DNA of 64,000 bases from Prinia subflava. Its lineage: Eukaryota > Chordata > Aves > Passeriformes > Cisticolidae. The stretch's first letter is position 1. Every line of letters starts with the position of its first letter. Shown piece after piece: positions 52,301-57,432 of the stretch. Both the position numbers and the translations under genes were made by a program. Where the stretch lies: the NCBI RefSeq assembly GCF_021018805.1, contig NC_086248.1, positions 63,931,985-63,995,984 on the forward strand, in the 5' to 3' direction. The notes under the pieces were generated by a model. The model searched no databases. It saw nothing but the letters and a program-made list of their open reading frames with translations, and was not told where the DNA came from.

Positions 52301-53375
52301 TTGTATCCTTGCCTTTTAAAGCTCTTTTTTCTTTTACAATATGGAAGTAATTTTCTTTGGTTCCCTGTTATCCCTACAACTCCTTTCTATGCTTCCAATG
52401 AGATAGGGTAATGTCAGTTTTATTCCTAAACTCAGAAAATACTGTAACTTCCAGCTAAAGTAAGCTATTTTCTCATGGAATTTTTGTTTTTTACAGAAGT
52501 CCCCACCTCTGAATGTCTACAGACTCTTGAGAGTGTAGGACACGGAACACTGACATTCCTTCATGGACACCAGCTCTGCCCATACCACGCTAACAATGTA
52601 ATTTTATAATGGATTCTGCACACAGCAGTGTGTGTTGCACAGGAGGATTAAGTGTTCTTGTGCATTTTCTGTAACCTGAACAAACAGCCCATGGCTTGCA
52701 ACACACAGTTCTAAAAATAACACCCACCTATAAAGGCTCACTTAATATGCCTGCAGGTATGTTTTTCTACAACCAAAGCTCCTTTGCAATTTAATTCAGA
52801 CTAAAATCTAATGGAATAAAGGGACTAGAGTGACTAACAACCCTACAGATCTAGAGGCATTATAACTGTTTTACTTGCATGTGTCAAGAAAGAGATACAC
52901 ACAAGGAACATTGAGGCACTTGTGGAACATGGCACAATATGGTTTATACAATTCCCTTGAGGAAATTTCATTAGAGTTGCAGCCAGTAAGAAATCAGCAC
53001 AGTGCTGGTTTTATGAAAAACTCAAGAAAGTTTTTCTATTGCAAAAAGCAAAATAAAGTAAATATGAGAAGCAGTAAATGTGCAATGCTTTAATATACAA
53101 TTATGAGTCAACTTCCAAGACTGCCTTCCCATGTAAGCCCACACCTGCCCAACTTGCAACTATTTCTTTACATTAGACATAATGTAACACCAGACCTAAA
53201 GATGGTAGATGTGTTTTAGACTGGTTCATGTTACATATGGAACACACACTCTAGGTAGTCGGGAAATGTTAAGTGACACAAGCTGTGGTATAACAGAGGC
53301 ACTTACCTCAGCAATCTTCAACACTGAACTCCCATTCAGCTCAAAGGTGGAGGTATATGTTATACAGAGCAAGAC
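4113..53375 (-). CDS. ARFGEF3: ARFGEF3 (BIG3) coding region, 5'-truncated, 30 exons
   Basis: Join of 30 exons (e1-e30, listed separately) on the minus strand; e1 is the first visible one, not the true first exon. Spliced length is 6189 nt: 2062 codons plus TAA, against about 2060 for human residues 118-2177, with co-linear similarity throughout. BIG3 is a large Sec7-family protein with DCB and HUS-type N-terminal regions and a Sec7 domain lacking the catalytic glutamate. It is known for restraining secretory-granule biogenesis in endocrine cells, for holding prohibitin-2 (PHB2) in the cytoplasm, and for scaffolding PP1 and PKA. The sequence shows the PHB2-binding helix (e2), a KAVSF PP1-type motif (e18), a degenerate Sec7 finger (e8) and a conserved C-terminus. 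Start codon, first exons and promoter are outside the window. Identity is from recognition of the protein, not a search. Confidence 0.97.
4305..5306. other. Intron e29/e30 with CR1 fragment
   Basis: Last coding intron. It holds the CR1 piece listed at 4410-4645; the rest is unremarkable AT-rich intron. Confidence 0.85.
4410..4645 (-). mobile_element. CR1 LINE 3' fragment
   Basis: Starts with cagaatcacagaatc, then the hallmark ggttggaagagacctccagg and tcatccaactcaacc, and the usual text on minor defects (attaaacacatccag). This is the reverse complement of an avian CR1 3' end, so the element lies on the minus strand. 5'-truncated as is typical. Confidence 0.85.
5307..6537 (-). CDS. ARFGEF3: ARFGEF3 exon e29 (large 410-codon exon)
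   Basis: 1231 nt; donor ACAG|GTAGGA. The chosen acceptor (gtttaccaag|T at 6537) gives S-I-P-F-R-T-I-V-V, matching human S-V-S-F-R-E-I-V-V. A second in-frame acceptor (cctttcag|G) would start at 6525. In order the exon has an amphipathic [15 protein letters not shown] helix near the segment reported to bind PKA regulatory subunit (placement inferred), Y-R-T-A-R-E-F-D-T, an acidic [14 protein letters not shown] cluster, R-L-H-K-L-C-M-E-L, a disordered Ser/Pro stretch, [12 protein letters not shown], and [11 protein letters not shown]. Confidence 0.97.
6538..9313. other. Intron e28/e29
   Basis: About 2.8 kb with no recognisable exon or retroelement. It contains a short perfect hairpin (catggtagg / cctaccatg at 7595-7603 and 7611-7619). 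The ORFs around 8128-8834 show no domain and are probably random. Confidence 0.8.
9314..9444 (-). CDS. ARFGEF3: ARFGEF3 exon e28
   Basis: 131 nt, 43 codons plus 2 nt; acceptor cttgttttctag, donor AGAAG|GTAAAA. It encodes [27 protein letters not shown] and K-P-N-G-H-N-Q-R. It carries two extra residues (around S-N-K-E-G-F) relative to human. It is required for frame: skipping it puts e29 out of frame with e27. Confidence 0.95.
9445..11434. other. Intron e27/e28 with retroviral LTR
   Basis: About 2.0 kb intron. Its main content is the solo-LTR-like element listed at 9881-10477. The rest (10478-11434) is ordinary AT-rich sequence. Confidence 0.8.
9881..10477 (-). mobile_element. Solo LTR of an avian endogenous retrovirus (ERVL-like)
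   Basis: Read on the minus strand it starts tgaactgattttggcttgg and runs through agttaattttcttcctagta and an A/T-rich segment. Near the end it has cccatggggtttatc and tggttaaaccaca, landmarks of a widespread bird LTR family. No gag, pol or env frame flanks it, so it is a solo LTR. Possible 5-bp flanks (ggggg / gtggg) match imperfectly; boundaries are approximate and the family name is from memory. Confidence 0.7.
11435..11566 (-). CDS. ARFGEF3: ARFGEF3 exon e27
   Basis: 132 nt, 44 codons, phase 0-0; acceptor tctctctctag, donor CAACAG|GTACTG. It encodes [15 protein letters not shown] and [14 protein letters not shown]. The open frame past the donor is intron readthrough. Confidence 0.95.
11567..12108. 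other. Intron e26/e27
   Basis: 542 nt of AT-rich intron; no feature seen. Confidence 0.8.
12109..12211 (-). CDS. ARFGEF3: ARFGEF3 exon e26
   Basis: 103 nt; acceptor gtccttgcag, donor AAAG|GTGAAA. It encodes [18 protein letters not shown] and [10 protein letters not shown], in phase with e27. Confidence 0.95.
12212..12978. other. Intron e25/e26 with CR1 tail
   Basis: 767 nt; holds the CR1 tail at about 12235-12442, otherwise AT-rich. Confidence 0.8.
12235..12442 (+). mobile_element. CR1 LINE 3' end
   Basis: Contains ggaagtgtccaaggccaagc, cccatggcaggggagttgag, aaggccccctccaaccc and the tail aaaccattctatgattctatg, the canonical avian CR1 3' terminus in plus orientation. The 5' limit is approximate. 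Confidence 0.88.
12979..13093 (-). CDS. ARFGEF3: ARFGEF3 exon e25
   Basis: 115 nt; acceptor tttccttatag, donor ATCAG|GTAACC. It encodes [19 protein letters not shown] and S-R-V-G-C-S-C-I, matching human with a few substitutions. Confidence 0.95.
13094..14297. other. Introns e24/e25 and e23/e24
   Basis: Two introns (13094-13591 and 13769-14297) either side of e24. No repeat family or further exon recognised. Confidence 0.75.
13592..13768 (-). CDS. ARFGEF3: ARFGEF3 exon e24
   Basis: 177 nt; acceptor gtttattttaag, donor TCAG|GTATGT. It encodes [28 protein letters not shown] and [12 protein letters not shown] likely amphipathic helical-repeat segment. Confidence 0.95.
14298..14426 (-). CDS. ARFGEF3: ARFGEF3 exon e23
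   Basis: 129 nt; acceptor ctttacttgtag, donor CCTG|GTAATG. It encodes [16 protein letters not shown] and [17 protein letters not shown], nearly identical to human. Confidence 0.95.
14427..16977. other. Intron e22/e23
   Basis: 2.55 kb of AT-rich intron. Small ORFs occur at 14903-15139 and 15459-15711 but none shows a domain or splice context. No repeat recognised. Confidence 0.75.
16978..17122 (-). CDS. ARFGEF3: ARFGEF3 exon e22
   Basis: 145 nt; acceptor accgtcccaag, donor ACTG|GTAAGT. It encodes [19 protein letters not shown] and an acidic tail, [19 protein letters not shown]. Confidence 0.95.
17123..18498. other. Intron e21/e22
   Basis: 1.4 kb intron; includes a short agata-type repeat near 17669-17690 and a T/G-rich run near 18135-18170. 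Nothing else seen. Confidence 0.75.
18499..18602 (-). CDS. ARFGEF3: ARFGEF3 exon e21
   Basis: 104 nt; acceptor ctgtccccag, donor CAG|GTATGA, ending in phase 0. It encodes [10 protein letters not shown], a small Gly/Ser-rich stretch, then [16 protein letters not shown]. An internal GGGTGAGT could be misread as a donor, but the human protein continues through it. Confidence 0.94.
18603..20685. other. Intron e20/e21
   Basis: 2.1 kb intron. A somewhat GC-richer island at about 20145-20390 has opposed ORFs of 83 (plus) and 73 (minus) codons without recognisable domains; it may be an old repeat. Confidence 0.7.
20686..20808 (-). CDS. ARFGEF3: ARFGEF3 exon e20
   Basis: 123 nt; acceptor tatctccacag, donor CTGG|GTAAAT. 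It encodes [18 protein letters not shown] and [10 protein letters not shown], very close to human. Confidence 0.95.
20809..21914. other. Intron e19/e20
   Basis: 1.1 kb intron; no additional feature recognised. Confidence 0.75.
21915..22059 (-). CDS. ARFGEF3: ARFGEF3 exon e19
   Basis: 145 nt; acceptor cactggctgcag, donor ATGG|GTAAGA. It encodes [30 protein letters not shown] and [14 protein letters not shown]-x-A-L resembles the HDS-type helices of other large Arf-GEFs. Confidence 0.95.
22060..22435 (-). other. GC-AG intron between e18 and e19
   Basis: 376-nt intron beginning GCAAGT after CAG and ending ctgcag. Both flanking exons match human protein at the junction (D-V-Q-D-Q then V-I-T-S-I-G), so the GC donor is the real one. 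The bases around it otherwise match the donor consensus fully, as is usual for GC-AG introns. Confidence 0.93.
22436..22615 (-). CDS. ARFGEF3: ARFGEF3 exon e18 (PP1-type KAVSF motif; GC donor)
   Basis: 180 nt, 60 codons, phase 0-0; acceptor ctttgcctgcag. The donor is CAG|GCAAGT, a GC-AG intron. It encodes [18 protein letters not shown], including KAVSF, the RVxF-type motif reported in human BIG3 (about 1228-1232) to bind PP1 catalytic subunit. The rest, including [12 protein letters not shown], is nearly identical to human. Confidence 0.96.
23326..23471 (-). CDS. ARFGEF3: ARFGEF3 exon e17
   Basis: 146 nt; acceptor cttccttgtag, donor GAG|GTAGGA, phase 0 at its end. It encodes [17 protein letters not shown] and [11 protein letters not shown], almost identical to human. 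Confidence 0.96.
24971..25071. repeat. Two-copy tandem duplication, period 56 bp
   Basis: gtaagcagtacatatatata and the following bases at 24971-25015 recur without change at 25027-25071 (45 bp identical). An 11-bp AT-rich spacer separates them. The repeat lies in the intron after e16, about 20 nt beyond its donor. The identity of the copies suggests a recent event. Confidence 0.9.
25093..25226 (-). CDS. ARFGEF3: ARFGEF3 exon e16
   Basis: 134 nt; acceptor tttacctacag, donor CCAG|GTAAAT. It encodes [25 protein letters not shown] and V-D-Y-S-L-A-M-P. A tandem duplication (24971-25071) lies just inside the following intron, about 20 nt from the donor. Confidence 0.95.
25227..26810. other. Intron e15/e16 with LTR remnant
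   Basis: 1.6 kb intron; holds the short LTR-like stretch at 25708-25770. No exon recognised; the opposed ORFs near 26019-26515 have no recognisable domain. Confidence 0.75.
25708..25770 (+). mobile_element. Short remnant of an avian ERV LTR
   Basis: Contains gctggttttagctggggtag, agttaag and gctactgtgggactatgttt, the 5' portion of the same general LTR type as the element at 9881-10477, in plus orientation and truncated. Confidence 0.5.
26811..27125 (-). CDS. ARFGEF3: ARFGEF3 exon e15
   Basis: 315 nt; acceptor tgtgttctcag, donor GACAG|GTAAAG. It encodes [16 protein letters not shown], a divergent Pro/Thr/Glu-rich linker (Q-P-Q-Q-A-P to E-Q-E-T-T), then V-S-I-Q-D-L-I-K and L-T-L-S-T-Q-A-D. 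The linker is one of the most variable parts compared with human. Confidence 0.95.
27547..27697 (-). CDS. ARFGEF3: ARFGEF3 exon e14
   Basis: 151 nt; acceptor tatgctgcag after a T-rich tract, donor TTCAG|GTACCC. It encodes [18 protein letters not shown] and [12 protein letters not shown], closely matching human. Confidence 0.95.
27698..29006. other. Intron e13/e14 (and short neighbouring introns)
   Basis: 1.3 kb intron without recognised repeats. The neighbouring introns are short: e14/e15 421 nt, e12/e13 252 nt, e11/e12 239 nt. Confidence 0.75.
29007..29117 (-). CDS. ARFGEF3: ARFGEF3 exon e13
   Basis: 111 nt; acceptor gctttacag, donor CAAG|GTAACT. It encodes [17 protein letters not shown] followed by an acidic, coiled-coil-like [11 protein letters not shown]. 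The short introns on its e12 side (252 nt) and before e12 (239 nt) make e11-e13 a compact cluster. Confidence 0.95.
29370..29585 (-). CDS. ARFGEF3: ARFGEF3 exon e12
   Basis: 216 nt; acceptor ttttccactctag, donor CTAG|GTAACA. It encodes [29 protein letters not shown] and [11 protein letters not shown], very close to human. Likely part of the helical-repeat region after Sec7. Confidence 0.96.
29825..29932 (-). CDS. ARFGEF3: ARFGEF3 exon e11
   Basis: 108 nt; acceptor atgttctggcag, donor GCAG|GTACTA. It encodes [17 protein letters not shown] and D-D-S-V-V-A. Its middle (S-Q-N-Q-K-T) diverges from human. Confidence 0.93.
29933..31340. other. Intron e10/e11
   Basis: 1.4 kb intron; no feature recognised beyond T-rich runs near 30774-30786. 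Confidence 0.75.
31341..31506 (-). CDS. ARFGEF3: ARFGEF3 exon e10 (end of Sec7 region)
   Basis: 166 nt; acceptor gttctctgcag, donor ACAG|GTCAGT. It encodes [16 protein letters not shown] and [15 protein letters not shown], nearly identical to human at the end of the Sec7 region. Confidence 0.96.
31507..33482. other. Intron e9/e10 with long CR1
   Basis: 2.0 kb intron, about 40 percent of it the CR1 element at 31636-32433. The rest is AT-rich. Confidence 0.8.
31636..32433 (-). mobile_element. CR1 LINE fragment, about 800 bp
   Basis: Begins (plus strand) ttagaattgttaaagttgga and aagatcatcaagtccaactg. It then carries the usual CR1 3' region: ttttctaatatctagtctaa, gacagtgagaaggtctcccc, tcttcagccgctactcatag, cttcctctggactctctcca. 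This is a reverse-complement CR1 with more of its 3' part than the other copies. The minus-strand ORFs at 32028-32359 come from this element. Confidence 0.9.
33483..33649 (-). CDS. ARFGEF3: ARFGEF3 exon e9 (Sec7 region)
   Basis: 167 nt; acceptor tttttgttag, donor CTG|GTGAGT. It encodes [20 protein letters not shown] and [14 protein letters not shown], corresponding to the second half of the Sec7 fold. It shows moderate substitutions against human. Confidence 0.96.
33650..38081. other. Intron e8/e9 (4.4 kb)
   Basis: Long intron containing the 31-bp triple repeat at 34878-34970, inside a stretch (34640-35070) that may be an old LTR. An A/C-rich run lies at about 35288-35337. No exon recognised. 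Confidence 0.75.
34878..34970. repeat. Degenerate minisatellite, three 31-bp units
   Basis: Units begin gagtaactgtttgagggtgg (34878), gagtaactgttccagggtgg (34909) and gaatacctgttcaaggg (34940), all spaced 31 bp. The third is the most diverged. Confidence 0.7.
38082..38992 (-). CDS. ARFGEF3: ARFGEF3 exon e8 (Ser/Asp-rich linker and start of degenerate Sec7 region)
   Basis: 911 nt, 303 full codons; acceptor tgttgattgtag, donor TCAG|GTTTGC. It begins [14 protein letters not shown] long acidic, Ser/Thr-rich stretch follows, with strongly conserved islands such as [11 protein letters not shown] and [13 protein letters not shown]. The last part enters the Sec7 region (human about 583-796). Where active Sec7 domains have an L-P-G-E catalytic finger, this reads A-L-P-S-I-E-E-V-D, so the glutamate is missing, as in mammalian BIG3. 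Confidence 0.97.
38993..41201. other. Introns e7/e8 and e6/e7
   Basis: 38993-39730 and 39844-41201. No repeat family or extra exon recognised. Confidence 0.75.
39731..39843 (-). CDS. ARFGEF3: ARFGEF3 exon e7
   Basis: 113 nt; acceptor tttcttctcag, donor AAGCT|GTATGC. It encodes [14 protein letters not shown] and the basic run [11 protein letters not shown], matching human 369-406. The basic cluster could be a phosphorylation or nuclear-import type motif; that is inference. Confidence 0.94.
41202..41526 (-). CDS. ARFGEF3: ARFGEF3 exon e6 (HUS-like region)
   Basis: 325 nt; acceptor tttctcag, donor GAG|GTAGGG. It encodes [14 protein letters not shown], a Ser/Gly-rich loop, then [12 protein letters not shown] and [12 protein letters not shown]. 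It matches human residues 257-368 but is three codons shorter in the Ser/Thr-rich loop. Confidence 0.96.
41527..44201. other. Intron e5/e6
   Basis: 2.7 kb intron; AT-rich, small ORFs only, no repeat recognised. Confidence 0.75.
44202..44306 (-). CDS. ARFGEF3: ARFGEF3 exon e5
   Basis: 105 nt; acceptor tttcctttgccag, donor ATATG|GTGAGT, splitting a Trp codon with e6. It encodes [15 protein letters not shown] and F-T-D-L-I-W, matching human residues 222-257 near the start of the HUS-like region. Confidence 0.95.
46174..46252 (-). CDS. ARFGEF3: ARFGEF3 exon e4
   Basis: 79 nt; acceptor ctttctggag, donor ATAAA|GTGAGT. It encodes [14 protein letters not shown] and K-L-Q-A-V-I, matching human residues 196-222. 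Phase is 2 nt in and 2 nt out, fitting e3 and e5. Confidence 0.95.
47231..47273 (-). CDS. ARFGEF3: ARFGEF3 exon e3 (43-nt small exon)
   Basis: 43 nt, ending after the first base of a Gly codon; acceptor tttcctcaacag, donor CAAG|GTATTT. It reads [14 protein letters not shown], matching the human segment around residues 182-196. This is a less conserved linker after the DCB helix. Confidence 0.92.
48752..48874 (-). CDS. ARFGEF3: ARFGEF3 exon e2 (PHB2-binding helix)
   Basis: 123 nt, 41 codons, phase 0-0; acceptor tcctcatcag, donor ATG|GTGAGC. It starts V-C-I-E-T-Y and matches human residues 141-181. It contains [13 protein letters not shown], the segment (human 165-177) reported to bind prohibitin-2, with the three reported contact residues (Q165, D169, Q173) unchanged. 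Only the last residue differs (human R). This is the exon that e1x resembles. Confidence 0.97.
48875..50540. other. Intron between e1x and e2, with 183-codon ORF
   Basis: 1.67 kb intron separating the two similar exons. It contains a minus-strand ORF at 49044-49595 that I do not recognise (residues include [14 protein letters not shown]). The phrase looks like transposable-element or LTR leader sequence, but I cannot name a family. An A-rich run lies at 49786-49812. Confidence 0.6.
50541..50672 (-). CDS. ARFGEF3: Candidate alternative/duplicated DCB exon of ARFGEF3 (e1x)
   Basis: 132 nt, 44 open codons, phase 0-0. The acceptor is tgttttgctcttag and the donor AAAG|GTACCT, which lacks the usual +5 G and so is weaker. 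It begins L-C-F-A-C-H-R and contains [16 protein letters not shown]. Canonical human BIG3, as I know it, passes straight from the residues of e1 to those of e2, so this segment is extra. It aligns with e2 using one two-residue gap, and also resembles the same DCB helix in BIG1/BIG2 and MON2 (Q and R positions shared). Interpretation: an ancient duplicate of e2, used as a mutually exclusive or cassette exon. It could instead be an unused pseudo-exon; no transcript evidence is available here. Confidence 0.6.
50673..53306. other. Intron between e1 and e1x
   Basis: 2.6 kb intron; a short (TA)n run at about 52271-52289. No repeat family or exon recognised. Confidence 0.75.
53307..53375 (-). CDS. 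ARFGEF3: ARFGEF3 exon e1 (first visible)
   Basis: 69 nt, 23 codons, phase 0 at both ends. It reads V-L-L-C-I-T-Y-T to L-K-I-A-E, matching human residues 118-140. The acceptor follows a long T-rich tract (ttttgatgcaag) and the donor is GAG|GTAAGT. It belongs to the N-terminal DCB region. Human has T-P-T-F-D-L-N-G-S-A; the bird has [10 protein letters not shown]. Confidence 0.95.
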
Positions 53376-54207
53376 CTTGCATCAAAAGAGAAGAAATAAA
53401 AAAAATTAAGTTTCAGCCAGTATTGACTCTCCTTCCCACCCATGTGCTTCTAGCCACAACTCCTTCCAATTCTGAGAACAGCATCAGAAGCTTCTTAGCA
53501 CTGTGTGTTACTGGGATAGAGGAGATCCTCCTGAGAAGCTGCATCTGTTGGCCCCAGAGGCACCACCCAATGGATTACTTATTGCTGTCTCCTACATATG
53601 ACCACCAAAAGGAAGACAATCCAGTGATCAGCTCTGGCCTTGGACCCCTATTCATATTATAACCACAAGCTTTGCATGATTTATAATCCATCCTTCCATT
53701 CATTTCTACCAATATAACAAAAGAGGAAGGAAAAATGCATACAATGCATGTTATTACTTAAGTGGCACAGATACATAAGTATTATGTGAAACAAGCCATT
53801 AATTACTGCCTGAGGATTTCCCAGCACAGTGTATTTCCAGTAAGTGCATTATAGTAGTTTGATAATGAGTAGCTAAAAAACAATCCATAAGCCCCAATTC
53901 ATGAAGGGAGGCTTGTCCTGTCCTGAATTTAGCAGGAAGAGTAAGACACTAAAAGACCAACTCAACGTCTTACTTTGAAGGGGAGTGAGAATGTAATGTG
54001 AACCACAGGGGTAAATGTATGAATGAGGGAACGTGGTGAGAGCTGCTGTGGTGTGTGCCTTTTGTGTCTGGAGATGTCTTCTCTCTCTCTCCTGTCTTCC
54101 TTTCCAATCTCTCCTGCCTCACAGAAGACAGAGTCTCAGCTACAGTTCTCTCTCCTTCAAAACATAAAATTCCTCCAGTACTAGAATTTATGTTTGCCTT
54201 GGTCTGA

Positions 54208-54267
54208 AATAATATGAGCTTCTTGTGTTAAGAAACTCATATTATTAAGAACTTATGAGTTTCTTAA
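54208..54267. repeat. Two overlapping perfect inverted repeats
   Basis: aataatatgag (54208-54218) pairs with ctcatattatt (54236-54246). ttaagaaactcat (54228-54240) pairs with atgagtttcttaa (54255-54267). The stems are 11 and 13 bp without mismatch and share ctcat at 54236-54240, so only one can form at a time. Confidence 0.9.
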
Positions 54268-55980
54268 GTGTACCAGCAAATATCAATCACATTAACACTA
54301 ATGAAATGGTCTCTACAACTTCTCAGCCCCACTCAGAACTACTGTTCTCTGCTCCACAAGGGAGTCTGGGGCATCAGATAAGTCAACATTACTGGCTGTT
54401 AACTAGAAGCAAAGTACAGAACAGCCCATCCACAGGTGAGTGTGACATTTTCCTGAGGGAGAAGGTAAATCATCTGTTTTGCATTTTGAGAGTCATACTG
54501 AAAAGTTTCTGTACACTGAAAAGCACTGCACCTTTACAACTGTGTTTCTTAGCAGAAAACCTGAATTTTACTACAGGATGTCACACCTTACTCCAAGGTT
54601 GCAGGGTTTTCTGTTTGCACTTTCGTTTTGTAAGTAAAATACCAATAAGGAGCTGAATCCTGCTCTTACAGAAGATTATTTTACTTAAAAGAGTGCTCCA
54701 AATAAACCATTGTATAATGGCAATTTTACAGTTTTCTCTATATGTTATCTTGACTTGACTCTCTGTCCTTCATAAATAGAAGTTGAAATATGTGGATAAA
54801 CACTAGAGGTAGTGACAACAAAAAAGAGTACACTACTCTTACAAATTACAATGGTCCTGCACTAGCAACTCTTTTTGCTTTTTTTTTAGATATTTAGCAT
54901 TTATCTTTGGAGCAAAGCAAAATTTCTGAGGCAAATTCCTTCTTCATGGTTTCTCTGTTCTTTGAAATGGACAAAATAGATTTTCTTACAAGTGTTATAC
55001 AGCCCACCCCAATATTACAAGGAGAGATAAAAGCTACTGAGCACTTGAACTTGCCAGAGAAAGCAATCTAATTCTAACCACAAACAACTAAGAATGCTGT
55101 ACTTTGTATTTCTTGATAGGAACTCCACAAATTTCTCTGCAATCCATAACATTTACTGATACATGCACAAGTGCCAGTGAAAAGGAACTGTGGTACCTCT
55201 CTTCCTGTCCCCAGAGTAAATTCTATACAACAACAGAAAAGTAAACAGTCAATTATAAAAATTCTCAATAATCTCATTTGGCTAATAAGCACATAAGTTA
55301 TAAGCGCTGTTATTTCCATTTGCTGCTCAGTCCCTATGTGCAAAATTTAAAACTTTGAAGCTAAACAATTTTGTTTAGCACTTAACTGGATTCATAAGTA
55401 GTGGCCAGCCTCACAGTCAGCTGTGAGGCCTCACTTTCTCAACTATTAATTACCCTAAAATTTTATTGACATTTCTAATAGATGTGACAGCTCAGCAGCT
55501 GACTAAGAATTTATATTCAGTACTTAAGGAAAAACTGTTTTGTACCCTCCAGACACTACTGTGTAAAACAGGTGTAGAACACAATTCCTAAACCCAGAGA
55601 CAGACAAGTGCTACCTCCCACTGACAAATCTCTTCTTACCACACTAAGAACCACAATGGACATCCATGACTAATCCTGTTCAGTGGTTTGTGTGTCCTGA
55701 TTTTCCCTACTTGTAAAACCTTATTTACTTCATGTGATTTTCTGCTCTCTTGTCCCATCTTGGCTTTGTAGGATGTGTTACTACCTAATGCTTTTGACAA
55801 ATCAAAACCTGGATGCCAATACACTATAAATCATGGAAGAACACACCAGTTCAGGCATTCTTTTAAGTCTTTGCTCTTCAAAATTTCTTTCTTCCCTTCT
55901 TCTTTTTTTTTTTTAATTTCTATCTTTAGTAGAACTGAACTGTGAAAAGCTAATGCATACATATATGCACACACAAATAT

Positions 55981-56052
55981 ATATATTCCTTTTTATCACA
56001 AATGTCAAAAACCTACATATATTCCTTTTCATCACAAATGCCAAAAACCTGC
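55981..56052. repeat. Two-copy tandem duplication, 36 bp
   Basis: atatattcctttttatcaca and following bases (55981-56016) recur at 56017-56052 with three substitutions. The duplication borders an (AC/AT)n-rich stretch. Confidence 0.9.
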
Positions 56053-57184
56053 ATGGAACATGAATGACAGAAACATCAGAGATCAACCTCAGTAAGAAAG
56101 TGATGATCAAAACTTTGCCATGAAGCGAAAGAGAATTTCAGCAAAAAGACCGCTAAGTTTTGACTGCTACTCTTTGTAAAAAATAAGATCTGGGAACCCA
56201 CTAGCTAGAGAAAGGGCATATGAGCTGATGCAGTCAAATGACAGGAGCACAAGCTATCAGCCAGTATATTCTTGGCTTTACTCCACTGCTACTACTTTCC
56301 CTCATAAATCATCTGTAAGTTCTGAAACATCGTTTCTGACCAATACACAAGACTGCTCTCAGCTATGATTTCCATCAGTGCTGCTGCAGGGCTCATTTAC
56401 AGTCTTGGCAATGATCCACACACTTAACTTGCATGTTTTCCCATTTATGTGGAACAAACAGGAAGACAGCAGGGTCCTCTTTTAAATTACTGGATGAAAA
56501 ATGGGACTAAAACCAAACAAACAAAACCAAACTTAATAATTCAGATCCACTGAAAACACTGAGTCTCCAGACAGGATATCCTCATAGACTGCCTAACTAC
56601 TCGTGACACTAACTCAAACAATCTGCATTTCAAAAAAATTATAGAAAAGAAAGATAGAGGCTTCATTGGGCAATGATATGCTGTTTTTGCAACCACTGGT
56701 ATGGAAATCAAAAGCAAAACTACAATGCAGTTCCTAATAAATAGAAAGCAATTCCAGTATAAAATAAAAATGAAAATCAGCTTTTACTGATAGGTATGGA
56801 CTCCAAAACATTTTTTTTAATAGAAGGAACTTATATGACTATAGAGATAGTTTCAAAGTCACACAGCTTCCAGGATTTTTAAATTGGCTTGCATTATCTT
56901 GCAAATGCCCAATGAGATCACATTTCCATAAATGGTTTATTCACAATAAAAGTATTTATTTTAATTACTGTTGAAGCTCTGACTGTCATGGAACAAGAAA
57001 TATAATTCCTACTCTCTGGAGTCCCAGGATACAGTCCCAAATGCAGTATAAGAGCACACACACTGTAAGTAGAAACAAAAACAAAAAACTCTGCTTCTGA
57101 CACCACAATGAAGCTCAATTGAACGAAATGTACAGGATTTGAAGTGCAATGCAATTAAACTGACATCACAATGTCTATCCATCC

Positions 57185-57286
57185 TGTGCAGTGTGCTCTA
57201 GGATGACCCTGCTTGAGCAGCGAGATTGGACCAGATGACCACTGTAGTCCCTTCCAACCTTACCTATTCTGTGATTCTGTGTGATC
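57185..57286 (+). mobile_element. CR1 LINE 3' end, first copy
   Basis: Contains gaccagatgaccactgtagt, cccttccaacctta and the tail attctgtgattctgtgtg, a typical CR1 3' terminus in plus orientation. Confidence 0.85.
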
Positions 57287-57299
57287 CCATACTTTAGGA

Positions 57300-57432
57300 G
57301 AGAGTATTCCAAGCCAGGCTGGATAGGGCTTTGAACAACCTGGTCTAGTGGAAGATGTCTCTGTCCATGGCAGGGGCATTGGAACTAGATAAACTTAAAG
57401 GTTCCTTTCAATCCAAACCATTCTGTGGCCTC
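57300..57432 (+). mobile_element. CR1 LINE 3' end, second copy
   Basis: Contains aagccaggctggatagggct, ttgaacaacctggtctagtg, gtccatggcaggggcattgg and aatccaaaccattctgtg, a second CR1 3' end in the same orientation directly after the first. Confidence 0.87.
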
